A DNA stretch of 11,817 nt from positions 1 to 11,817 of the forward strand of contig JAGHUU010000161.1 in NCBI GenBank assembly GCA_018064695.1, read 5' to 3'. The translations under genes and the position numbers were made by a program. Source of the stretch: Candidatus Blautia equi (GTDB taxonomy: Bacteria; Bacillota; Clostridia; Lachnospirales; Lachnospiraceae). The notes under the pieces are model-generated. The model ran no database searches. It had not been told where the DNA came from and was given only the letters and a program-made list of their open reading frames with translations. Position 1 is the stretch's first letter, and each line of letters begins with the position of its first letter. Below, piece after piece: positions 1-6,185 of the stretch.

Positions 1-1104
1 GTAAGCCTGTGGAATGCAGCCTTTGGCAATATAATTTATTACCGACCACGGATTGTATATTTCACAATTTCCAAAGATGTAACCGTCATACCACTCCTTC
101 AATTCTCCTGTCTTTTCCGAAACGCCGTAATATTCCAGCATCTGTCCCACCTCTTCCCTGGTGAAACCAAAATACTGATCATAATCCGGATCCATAATAG
201 AATTGACAGTCAGGTTGTTGAGTCCGCTGAAAATACTCTCCTGGGCGATTCTGAGGATTCCTGTAAGGAAACCATACGTCAAATATTTGTTATCTTTAAA
301 AGCTCCGGAGAAAAAATTTCTCATAAAACCTATGATCTCCTCATAAAAATCTCCGGAGTAACCTTCCTGGATAGGCGTATCGTACTCATCGATGATGATG
401 ACCGGTGCCGTACCATGGTGTTCAAAAAGCATACGTGAAAGAATCTCGAGAGAAGAAGCAAGCTCCACCACATTGGCCTTCCCCTCCAGAACCTTTTCAT
501 AATACTCCCGCTCAAAGGCCATCAGTTTTTCGCTGTGCAGAAGCTCCGAATGACGTCTGAACTCCGCCTGCAAAATACCGCTGATCTTCTCAAAAGTGGC
601 CTTCCAGGAATCAAATTTCACATCTTTAAACGTCAGAAAAATAACCGGATACTTTCCCTGATGACAGGTATAGTTCTGTCCGCAGTGCCATATTTTCTTA
701 TCCGTAAAATATTTACTGGTATCCTCTCCGGACATTTCAAAAAATACCCGCAGCATATCCATATTTACTGTCTTGCCAAATCGTCTTGGTCTGGTAAAGA
801 GAGAAACCAAAGGTTTTCTGTCCAGAAACTCTTTAATCAACAGCGTTTTATCGACATAATAGTAGTCTCGCTGCGCGCGAATATAATCGGAAACACCCAC
901 TGGAAGCGTTTTTCTTTCAGAAACCGTTTGTACTTCCAACTGTTTACGCTTCATCCGCATATCTACCGGGCGTTTAGCATCATCCGGGATTTTCCAGCTT
1001 CTTCCCTGCTTTACAGCGCCTTCTATTTTCTGATTAATGCAGAGATTTGTTATTGTTCGCTCTGAAAGCCCCCATTCTGCGGCCAGTTCTTTACAAGTTT
1101 TCAT
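1..1104 (-). CDS. AAA-ATPase-like protein with N-terminal HTH, partial (C-terminus off window)
   Basis: An open frame of 368 codons from ATG at 1104 runs off the left edge without a stop. Residues about 1-48 look like a small helix-turn-helix of the excisionase/MerR type (KELAAEWGLSERTI, then GRSWKIPDDAKRP). From about residue 68 the protein matches the AAA-ATPase-like family (PF09820): LPVGVSDY and YYYVDKT, the family's Walker A form TRPRRFGKT at 104-112, Walker B VVIIIDEYDTPI at 235-246, and WYDGYIFG (338-345) followed by IYNPWSVINYI (349-359). Members usually end in a PD-(D/E)XK nuclease-like domain (DUF1703), which would lie outside the window and cannot be confirmed. The start is supported by TAGGAG about 9 bases upstream. 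The family is abundant in gut Clostridia and Bacteroidota and its function is poorly known. The HTH suggests DNA binding, possibly autoregulation through the inverted repeat over its promoter (inference). Confidence 0.85.
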   Translation of the reverse strand, partial: MKTCKELAAEWGLSERTITNLCINQKIEGAVKQGRSWKIPDDAKRPVDMRMKRKQLEVQTVSERKTLPVGVSDYIRAQRDYYYVDKTLLIKEFLDRKPLVSLFTRPRRFGKTVNMDMLRVFFEMSGEDTSKYFTDKKIWHCGQNYTCHQGKYPVIFLTFKDVKFDSWKATFEKISGILQAEFRRHSELLHSEKLMAFEREYYEKVLEGKANVVELASSLEILSRMLFEHHGTAPVIIIDEYDTPIQEGYSGDFYEEIIGFMRNFFSGAFKDNKYLTYGFLTGILRIAQESIFSGLNNLTVNSIMDPDYDQYFGFTREEVGQMLEYYGVSEKTGELKEWYDGYIFGNCEIYNPWSVINYIAKGCIPQAY

Positions 1105-1151
1105 TCAAATCATCTCCTACCATTTTGCATTACCCACATTTCTTACGGCAT

Positions 1152-1180
1152 AGTATAACACAAAAGCGGCAATATATCAA
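1152..1180 (-). promoter_or_regulatory. Promoter of the HTH-AAA gene
   Basis: On the minus strand, TTGATA (1180-1175) and TATACT (1157-1152) are separated by exactly 17 bases. A TG one base before the -10 makes it an extended -10 site. Transcription would start near 1145, giving a leader of about 40 bases to ATG 1104. One arm of an inverted repeat overlaps the -35 and spacer. Confidence 0.7.
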
Positions 1181-1208
1181 CTTGTCGCCGTGATATATTG
1201 CCGTTTTG
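1161..1208. repeat. Inverted repeat over the HTH-AAA promoter (operator or terminator)
   Basis: CGGCAATATATCA (1167-1179) is perfectly complementary to TGATATATTGCCG (1191-1203) across an 11-base loop. Flanking CAAAA and TTTTG add five more pairs after one bulged G. One arm overlaps the -35 and spacer of the minus-strand promoter, as a repressor operator would. The same hairpin lies downstream of the caspase gene, so it could also weakly terminate that transcript; the following T run is short (CTTTTG), so an operator is preferred. The half-site TTGCCGTTT recurs at 1219-1227, 21 bases from its copy at 1198-1206. Confidence 0.6.
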
Positions 1209-1233
1209 CATTTGTATTTTGCCGTTTACCGAA

Positions 1234-1266
1234 TACATATTGCTGTATTGTACTACATATTACTGT
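1234..1266. repeat. Direct repeat TACATATTnCTGT in the intergenic region
   Basis: Two 13-base units, at 1234-1246 (TACATATTGCTGT) and 1254-1266 (TACATATTACTGT), differ at one position and are 20 bases apart, about two helical turns. They lie between the caspase stop (1302) and the HTH-AAA promoter. This could be an upstream regulator site or merely AT-rich low complexity; no binding protein can be named. Confidence 0.4.
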
Positions 1267-1301
1267 TACTTCGGCAGAAAAGCTAAATTCTATTTATACC
1301 C

Positions 1302-2324
1302 TTACAGAATCAGATTACCGGAGAGGGAACACTGATACTGCACGTGCTGTCTTTCGTTGGCTTTCAGCACGTTGTCATAAATGTATAATTTCAGATCTTC
1401 AATATAGAAGGTCTCATCCTCATTCGATGTGTATTTTCCAAGGCCCTTTACCAGATAATAGGAAAACAGGCCGCGGCGTCTTGCAAGCCAGTCTCTGGTG
1501 AGGTAGGCTCTCTCGTCCAGGCCGCAGGCACAGATGGTGACCCAGCCTTTTTCCACCTCCAGGATCTCTTTGCACATATTGGGATGCATGATGCCGGTCA
1601 GAAGAGAATGTCTTCTCCAGACTGCGTCCAGCTCCTTTGCATATTCCTCATTCAGCTGCTCCGGAGACATTCCCTTAGGTTCGGAATATAATTTCTCCAC
1701 CAGGGTAGACAAACCTCTGGCTGTCGGTCTTGTAGTGACAGGGCTCTGCTTAAGCGCCCGCGTAACAGGCTGCGCGGGGGCATTTTTCAGATTCACAAAG
1801 CTCTCGCCGCAATGGCAGCAGTCAAAAAATCTGAGCTTGATCTCCGCCTTACATTCCTGAAACAGCTGGTTCAGATGACTGAGCGGAAGCACGTTCTCCG
1901 CGATCAGCTTACCATTCTCCTCATTTACTCTGGTATCATTGAAAGTGATGTAAGCCTTTCCGCCTCCGGCCTTTACAGTGCCATTCGCATCTTTTACAAT
2001 GTGATCTCCCACCACGCCATGTCCGGAATAATAGAAAAGCAGGTGATCCTTTGGCTCCAGCCCCGCCAGAAAGCCGGTAATCTTCTCCACCGCTTCCACG
2101 CAGCTCATCTCCTCCGGCAGAAACAGAATGTCGCCGGCCGGCATATGCCAGTTGAAACGGAGAAAATTGTCCAGCGCGTGCGCATCGTTGGACGCATTTG
2201 GAATATTTGCGTTTTCTATGCCATCTTTGTCCGTGAGGTACTTGTACCTGCTAACGCCAATAATAATGGCCTTTAAATCTTTTCTCAGAACCTTGCCCAG
2301 TACAGGGGGCTTCTCTTTCTTCAT
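1302..2324 (-). CDS. Caspase-like peptidase (C14 / metacaspase type), catalytic dyad intact
   Basis: A 340-residue cytoplasmic protein with a caspase p20/p10 fold; family members are cysteine peptidases, and metacaspase-type members often cut after Arg or Lys. Visible parts are the first strand LKAIIIGVSRYKYL (17-30), LLFYYSGHG with catalytic His102, and RFFDCCHCGE with catalytic Cys170. The p10-like part has VTICACGLDERAY (about 262-274), GLFSYYLVKGL (285-295), IEDLKLYIYD (308-317) and a QYQCSLSG tail. A linker of roughly 85 residues, rich in Arg/Thr near its start, separates Cys170 from the p10 part and is a plausible processing site (inference). ATG 2324 is chosen over GTG 2342 because GGAGGA sits 6 bases before it. 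The gene starts 20 bases after the stop of the inactive paralogue, so the two are probably co-transcribed. There is no signal peptide or membrane segment. The substrate is unknown. Confidence 0.88.
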   Translation of the reverse strand: MKKEKPPVLGKVLRKDLKAIIIGVSRYKYLTDKDGIENANIPNASNDAHALDNFLRFNWHMPAGDILFLPEEMSCVEAVEKITGFLAGLEPKDHLLFYYSGHGVVGDHIVKDANGTVKAGGGKAYITFNDTRVNEENGKLIAENVLPLSHLNQLFQECKAEIKLRFFDCCHCGESFVNLKNAPAQPVTRALKQSPVTTRPTARGLSTLVEKLYSEPKGMSPEQLNEEYAKELDAVWRRHSLLTGIMHPNMCKEILEVEKGWVTICACGLDERAYLTRDWLARRRGLFSYYLVKGLGKYTSNEDETFYIEDLKLYIYDNVLKANERQHVQYQCSLSGNLIL

Positions 2325-2330
2325 ACAGGG

Positions 2331-2336
2331 TCCTCC
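2331..2336 (-). promoter_or_regulatory. RBS deciding the caspase start
   Basis: GGAGGA on the minus strand lies 6 bases before ATG 2324. The longer GTG start at 2342 has no comparable site and sits 2 bases from the preceding stop codon. Confidence 0.75.
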
Positions 2337-2344
2337 GATCACAT

Positions 2345-3442
2345 TTATTCCATACGGATCTTTCCCACAATATCACACTGGAACTGCGGTACCTGGCAGA
2401 AGCCTGCCGATCCCACGCTGTTCATCAGTTCATTGCTCACATACAGTTTCACGTCCTCCAGACTCATCTGCTGATCATTTCGTCTGGCCTCTCTGTTCTT
2501 CAGCGTCTTGATAAGGATGTAGGTAAACACGCCGCCTCCAAGCTGATCTGATTCATACGCAAACTGATCCAGATCACAGGCTGCCATGGTAAACCATCCG
2601 CTGTCCGGAACGACCATATCTTCTGTCATTCTGTCCGGCAGATCATCGCCGTAATAGATCACATCCTTCAGTCGCTCCTCCGGCTCCATAACGAGATCCG
2701 GCAGCACCGGCATGGTCTGTCCGGAATAATTACAGTCAAAAAATGCCGCCTTCACCTTGGCATTTGTCTGCAGGAATCTTCTGTGAAGCGCAACCAGGGA
2801 GAGCGAATTTTTAAGGATCTTCTCCCCCGTATTGCCCGGAACATCCTCCAGATAAGAGTCCGCAAAAAGCAGGTAAGTATTTCCGTCCACCGCCATGGAA
2901 GGGCCGGAATAATAGAAAAGAACGTTCTCCTCCGCTGTGGAAGAGCTGCACATCTTATCCAGTGCATCAAGAACCTCCTGCAGTTTCACAGCACCTGTTA
3001 AGACCTGCATCTCTTTTTCATGCACCTTCTCCTGCGCCAGCATTTCTTCCAGAAGTTCCTTCTCCACCTTCTCCTTAGGCTTTCCGTCCTTCTGGACCAT
3101 TGCCTTCACTTTCTCATCCAGCACTAAAGGATCTTTGACCGGTTCTTTATATGGCTCAGGATGCTTTTCATGCACGCCCCATTCCTCCCGGAGGAATTTG
3201 GCAAATGCCAGACCGTCCATCACGTTTAAGTTCCAGTTTTCCGTTCCGTTCTCCTCGCCGCTCACATTCACGCCCACAACCACCGCTTTCAGATTATCCT
3301 GAATCCGGAAGGTTGGCACGCGGTGATCGTTCAGAATATAATGCGGCGTCTGGATCTTTTCCAGAAGATTTGCCGGGAAGGTGATTTTAGGACGCATAAT
3401 CTTCTTCTGTGTTTTCTCATTATAGATCTGATACTGTGCCAT
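2345..3442 (-). CDS. Catalytically dead caspase-like paralogue (pseudo-caspase)
   Basis: This 365-residue protein shares the caspase plan of the next gene: LKAVVVGV (51-58), VLFYYSG (174-180), AFFDC (233-237), WFTMAACDLDQFAYE (283-297), GVFTYILIKTL (304-314), SLEDVKLYV (327-335) and QFQCDIVGKI at the end. Both catalytic positions are changed. The His of YYSGHG is Pro181 (YYSGPS), and the Cys of DCCHCG is Asn238 (DCNYSG). It should fold but not cleave. A highly charged, probably helical insertion (about 91-146, rich in Lys/Glu) lies between the first strand region and the His-loop and is absent from the active copy. The start at ATG 3442 has AAAGGAGA 6 bases upstream. It overlaps the end of the small membrane-protein gene by 23 bases. 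It is likely a regulator, scaffold or decoy for the active caspase (inference). The reading frame is intact, so it is not a decayed gene. Confidence 0.85.
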   Translation of the reverse strand: MAQYQIYNEKTQKKIMRPKITFPANLLEKIQTPHYILNDHRVPTFRIQDNLKAVVVGVNVSGEENGTENWNLNVMDGLAFAKFLREEWGVHEKHPEPYKEPVKDPLVLDEKVKAMVQKDGKPKEKVEKELLEEMLAQEKVHEKEMQVLTGAVKLQEVLDALDKMCSSSTAEENVLFYYSGPSMAVDGNTYLLFADSYLEDVPGNTGEKILKNSLSLVALHRRFLQTNAKVKAAFFDCNYSGQTMPVLPDLVMEPEERLKDVIYYGDDLPDRMTEDMVVPDSGWFTMAACDLDQFAYESDQLGGGVFTYILIKTLKNREARRNDQQMSLEDVKLYVSNELMNSVGSAGFCQVPQFQCDIVGKIRME

Positions 3443-3680
3443 GCATCTTCTCCTTTCTGCATACTTTTTTCATAAGATCCAGGATCAGCAGATAGATAAG
3501 TCCCACGATCAGCAGGAAGATGAGCAGCGCCAGGATCCAAAAACCATACAAAAACAAACTGCTCTTATCAGTATAACACATTCCGGTTAAAAGGTCTCCA
3601 ACAGAATTGTGCAATTGTAATAGGAATTCCGGATCCTTTGTGAAAAAGTCCCAAATAATACCCTCCGCTTTACTGCACAT
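3420..3680 (-). CDS. Small single-pass membrane protein upstream of the caspase pair
   Basis: This 86-residue frame carries one strong hydrophobic segment at about 42-68 (SLFLYGFWILALLIFLLIVG and following). A basic tail (LMKKVCRKEKMHG) follows it, which by the positive-inside rule puts the C-terminus in the cytoplasm. The N-terminal 40 residues are mildly acidic with no family recognised. Its end overlaps the pseudo-caspase start by 23 bases, suggesting translational coupling. No good Shine-Dalgarno precedes ATG 3680. A TATCAT hexamer ends 6 bases before this ATG, so a leaderless transcript is conceivable but weakly supported. No other known gene occupies this stretch. It could be a membrane anchor, a sensor or a protease-activated effector; the sequence does not decide. 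Confidence 0.6.
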   Translation of the reverse strand: MCSKAEGIIWDFFTKDPEFLLQLHNSVGDLLTGMCYTDKSSLFLYGFWILALLIFLLIVGLIYLLILDLMKKVCRKEKMHGTVSDL

Positions 3681-3695
3681 TGTGCATGATACGAA

Positions 3696-3724
3696 TTGAT
3701 TTTCTTTCCGTCCGGATTTAAAAT
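3696..3724 (+). promoter_or_regulatory. Promoter of the S51 peptidase gene
   Basis: TTGATT (3696-3701) and TAAAAT (3719-3724) are 17 bases apart, matching consensus at 4 of 6 and 5 of 6 positions. The start would be near 3731, leaving about 30 bases of leader that includes the GAGG ribosome site at 3752-3755. Confidence 0.5.
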
Positions 3725-3761
3725 ACTTGATGGAAATTGTCTTTTTTTAACGAGGTATACT

Positions 3762-4490
3762 ATGGTAACGTTTCTGACTGGTGTGATCACCGAAATTCCT
3801 GCGGGATGGGACCGCATGTGCGGAATCATCACCGAAAAAAATGGATTTAAGGACCAACTGAGAAAATACTGGAAGCAGCGCTCCCGATGTCTGTTTGTGA
3901 CATCCTACCCGGACCGCGCAAAAGAAAACGACATGACACTGATCTTTTACCGCGAGGCACTGAACCGCTCCGGTTTTGAGGCGTCCTGCTTCGACCTTCT
4001 GGATAACCGATATAAGCAGGATTTTACCAGAGAGCGTCTGGCCTCCTACGATGTGATCTTTCTTGGCAGCGGCAGAATGCCGGACCAGTGGAAGCTCTTA
4101 TCGGAGGTAAAGCTTCGCGAAACTATAAAAGGTGAGGGCGAAGGCCCTGTTTTTGACGGTCTGATCATGGGAATCAGCGCCGGCGCTATGAACTGCGCAG
4201 AGATGACATACAACTGGCCGGAGGAACCGGGGGATACCGATCCATCCTTCCCGCTCTTCTACCAGGGACTGGGACTTACAAACACCCAGATCCTTCCCCA
4301 CTATCAGGACCGCTATGAGATGTCCGTGGACGGCCGCAGCCTCTTCTACGATATCACCGTAAAAGACAGCAAAGGTCACGAATTCCTCTGTCTCCCCGAC
4401 TACAGCTTTGTGGTAGTCACTGAGGAGGAGGAAAACATCTATGGCCCATATGGCTACTACAGAGACGGCGAGATCATTCCCGTAAAATAA
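3762..4490 (+). CDS. Peptidase E-like serine peptidase (S51 family, class I amidotransferase-like fold)
   Basis: A 242-residue cytoplasmic protein of the S51 group (PF03575), whose best-known member, dipeptidase E, hydrolyses Asp-X dipeptides. The nucleophile elbow is LIMGISAGAM with Ser139 (about 134-143). GLGLTNTQILPHY supplies the likely catalytic His180, and the acidic residue is probably Asp158 or Asp160 just before it. LFVTSYPDR (44-52) and DVIFLGSGRMPDQW (97-110) are typical of the fold. ATG 3762 is preferred over TTG 3696 because GAGG lies 6 bases before it and the extra residues do not resemble the family. The gene is transcribed divergently from the caspase cluster with 81 bases between starts, and a hairpin terminator closes it. 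The true substrate is unknown; cyanophycinase-like or other amidohydrolase roles are possible. Confidence 0.82.
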   Translation: MVTFLTGVITEIPAGWDRMCGIITEKNGFKDQLRKYWKQRSRCLFVTSYPDRAKENDMTLIFYREALNRSGFEASCFDLLDNRYKQDFTRERLASYDVIFLGSGRMPDQWKLLSEVKLRETIKGEGEGPVFDGLIMGISAGAMNCAEMTYNWPEEPGDTDPSFPLFYQGLGLTNTQILPHYQDRYEMSVDGRSLFYDITVKDSKGHEFLCLPDYSFVVVTEEEENIYGPYGYYRDGEIIPVK

Positions 4491-4494
4491 ATAC

Positions 4495-4522
4495 GAGCCA
4501 GGCATAATGCCTGGCTCTTTTT
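4495..4522 (+). terminator. Rho-independent terminator, probably bidirectional
   Basis: GAGCCAGGC (4495-4503) pairs perfectly with GCCTGGCTC (4509-4517) across ATAAT, followed by TTTTTATTAT on the plus strand. It lies 4 bases after the S51 stop. The other strand has a looser T-rich run after the stem, so it may also end the convergent DUF2284 transcript. Confidence 0.88.
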
Positions 4523-4544
4523 ATTATGATAATAGATATTGATA

Positions 4545-5102
4545 TTAAGAAAAAAGATACATGCTGAAAAACGACACCTTATCCATATCCCAGGCAAGGG
4601 GCATGCCTGCTGATTTTGCCAGGTGGACAACGTCGATGCAGTAGGCGGAAAGGCAGGAAAAGCGTTTTGCCTCGAATGGACAGGGTCTGCCCTCCGGCAT
4701 GCCGCATACGGCGCAGAGGTTGCAGGGGCCTGCCATGATAGAGAGGCCATCCTCGATCAGTCCCTCATCGTTCAGTCTCTTTGTCAGCTGCCTGGTGAGG
4801 GTGTTGTGGAACTTTTTCAGCGCCTTTGTCTCCACCGGATCCATGGCGTTGTTTACCTGATGATCACTTTTTAACACCAGCGCATAGCGATAGTTGTCGG
4901 TACGCGCATGCATCTCATCCACCGTGCCGCAATAAGGCGGACACGCATAATTCTTTCCGTAATTTCCGCAAAGATTATCTTCGCAGTAGCTCCGGTACTC
5001 CGGCACAAAATAGAATTCCCCCGTGGAAATAACTGCTGCCTCTGAAAAGCCCTCTTCCTGTGCCATGGCGATCAGTTTTTCTGCCAGACTCTCATGATTC
5101 AT
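4545..5102 (-). CDS. DUF2284 predicted metal-binding protein
   Basis: This 185-residue soluble protein matches DUF2284 (PF10050), annotated as predicted metal-binding. It has a dense Cys pattern: Cys40, Cys45, Cys54 and Cys58 in CEDNLCGNYGKNYACPPYCG, then Cys127, Cys130 and Cys133 in PCNLCAVCG, plus Cys141 in RPCPF, Cys150 and Cys155. The second group resembles an iron-sulfur or zinc ligand set. ATG 5102 is chosen because GGGGAG lies 7 bases upstream. The longer start at 5138 would overlap the esterase gene and lacks a ribosome site. It begins 20 bases after the esterase stop and is probably co-transcribed with it. The biochemical function of the family is not known to me. Confidence 0.85.
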   Translation of the reverse strand: MNHESLAEKLIAMAQEEGFSEAAVISTGEFYFVPEYRSYCEDNLCGNYGKNYACPPYCGTVDEMHARTDNYRYALVLKSDHQVNNAMDPVETKALKKFHNTLTRQLTKRLNDEGLIEDGLSIMAGPCNLCAVCGMPEGRPCPFEAKRFSCLSAYCIDVVHLAKSAGMPLAWDMDKVSFFSMYLFS

Positions 5103-5109
5103 GATCCAT

Positions 5110-5115
5110 CTCCCC
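5110..5115 (-). promoter_or_regulatory. RBS deciding the DUF2284 start
   Basis: GGGGAG on the minus strand sits 7 bases before ATG 5102 and argues against the upstream ATG at 5138. Confidence 0.65.
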
Positions 5116-5122
5116 TTCCCAT

Positions 5123-6034
5123 TTATGCTTCCAGACATTTTCTGATGAACGCATCATAGATATCCACTGCCTGTCCGGTCCAGAAAGCCGGGCCGCCGTG
5201 GTCGGAGTGGTGTACCAGATAGAAATCAACTTCTTTTCCCGCAGCCTTCAGTGCCTGGTAGAGCTCTACGCTCTGCACGCAGGAAACCAGACGGTCTCTG
5301 GTGCCGTGGAGGATCAGAACTGCCGGGAAATCCTCATTTACATAATTTTTTGCAACACCCGCAGCGCCGCGCTCCGGGTCCTCGCGGAGATTAAAGCCCA
5401 TCATCTGTCCCTCCGGGCTGTCCGGAAGCTGATGATTTTCTGTGATCGGGAAGCCGTCCGGTTTCAGGATATCCACCGCACCGTAAAGGTTGATGATTCC
5501 GCGGATCTCACAGGATTCCTTATTTACAGGCTCATCAAATTTGCCGCTCTTTGCGGTCATTCCGGTCATCATGCTGCAGTGTCCACCGGAGGAATCGCCC
5601 ATAACGATCACCTGATCCTTCAGAATACCCAGCTCGTCCGCATGGGCTTTCACATAGCGGATGGCATTCTTGGCATCCACGATCTGGGCCGGGAATTTAG
5701 CTATACCGCTGTGTCTGTACTGCACCAGGACGCATACATAGCCGCGCTCCGCCAGCTTGCCAAGGTTCGGCACATTTCCGTAAATGTCCTGCTGGAACCA
5801 TGCGGATCCCTGAATGAATACCACGCATGGAAATTTCTTTTCCTGATTAAAAAGGTATGGCTGTACGATCTGCAGCTTCAGGTCCACCCCATCCTTATGG
5901 TCATATACCACATCGTGAAGATAGCGGATGCCCATCTCCTCTCCGGTAAATACGATCTCTTTCGCACCTTCCACCGCCTCAGTGAACTCCGGCATGGTCT
6001 CGTAGGTGTAGTTCTGGTTCACTTCAATCTTCAT
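5123..6034 (-). CDS. Alpha/beta-hydrolase, esterase of BD-FAE type
   Basis: A 303-residue cytoplasmic alpha/beta-hydrolase, probably a carboxylesterase acting on acyl or acetyl esters. The nucleophile elbow VMGDSSGGH gives Ser148, LHGTRDRLV gives Asp247 and HHSDHGGPAF gives His279, so the triad appears complete. The usual oxyanion motif HGGGW is replaced by FIQGSAWFQQD (73-83), keeping Gly but not His-Gly. CVLVQYRHS (101-109) is the usual strand after it. ATG 6034 has AGGAG 7 bases upstream; the 36 extra residues of the longer frame are translated palindrome and are rejected. The hemicellulose or feruloyl esterase subfamily (BD-FAE) is the nearest known group, but the substrate is inference. 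It sits between YihY and DUF2284 in one orientation. Confidence 0.87.
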   Translation of the reverse strand: MKIEVNQNYTYETMPEFTEAVEGAKEIVFTGEEMGIRYLHDVVYDHKDGVDLKLQIVQPYLFNQEKKFPCVVFIQGSAWFQQDIYGNVPNLGKLAERGYVCVLVQYRHSGIAKFPAQIVDAKNAIRYVKAHADELGILKDQVIVMGDSSGGHCSMMTGMTAKSGKFDEPVNKESCEIRGIINLYGAVDILKPDGFPITENHQLPDSPEGQMMGFNLREDPERGAAGVAKNYVNEDFPAVLILHGTRDRLVSCVQSVELYQALKAAGKEVDFYLVHHSDHGGPAFWTGQAVDIYDAFIRKCLEA

Positions 6035-6093
6035 GACAAATCTCCTTTCTATTTTATCAAAACGGGTATTCGCAATCCGCTGCGCTCCTTGCT

Positions 6094-6130
6094 CATGAAC
6101 ACGCAGTTGCGAAGCAACTGCGTGTTCATG
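6094..6130. repeat. Perfect 17-bp palindrome with GAA loop (REP-like)
   Basis: CATGAACACGCAGTTGC (6094-6110) is the exact reverse complement of 6114-6130, separated by only GAA. The tip reads GCGAAGC, known as an unusually stable DNA mini-hairpin. It lies between the YihY stop and the esterase start. No T run follows on either strand, so it is not a typical terminator. It may be a dispersed REP-like element or an mRNA stability hairpin. Confidence 0.8.
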
Positions 6131-6133
6131 CAA

Positions 6134-6167
6134 CTGAGCCACCGGTATTTCTACTGCAGTGGCTCAG
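6134..6167. repeat. Second inverted repeat beside the palindrome
   Basis: CTGAGCCAC (6134-6142) pairs with GTGGCTCAG (6159-6167). Inner bases CGGTA and TACTG can extend the stem with one G-T pair and a CA bulge, leaving a TTTC loop. A T-rich run (ATTTTTAG) follows on the plus strand, but no plus-strand gene ends here. For the minus-strand YihY transcript it could act as a 3' stabilising hairpin. Confidence 0.6.
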
Positions 6168-6185
6168 ATTTTTAGTATTTCTTTT

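Noticed and set aside
3756..3761. TATACT just before the S51 start as a -10 box
   Set aside because: It abuts the ATG and is 23 bases from the nearest TTGATG. The TTGATT-17-TAAAAT pair upstream leaves a normal leader.
5103..5138. Upstream ATG at 5138 for the DUF2284 gene
   Set aside because: It overlaps the esterase end, lacks a ribosome site, and adds 12 residues with no resemblance to the family start.
6047..6060. TGATAAAAT as an extended -10 promoter for the esterase
   Set aside because: Its transcript would start inside the ribosome binding site, and there is no suitable -35.
5198..6175. A 325-codon plus-strand frame opposite the esterase
   Set aside because: The complete catalytic triad and ribosome site are on the minus strand, and this frame reads through the palindromes.
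6134..6180. The second hairpin with a following T run as a plus-strand terminator
   Set aside because: No plus-strand gene lies upstream, so there is no transcript to end.
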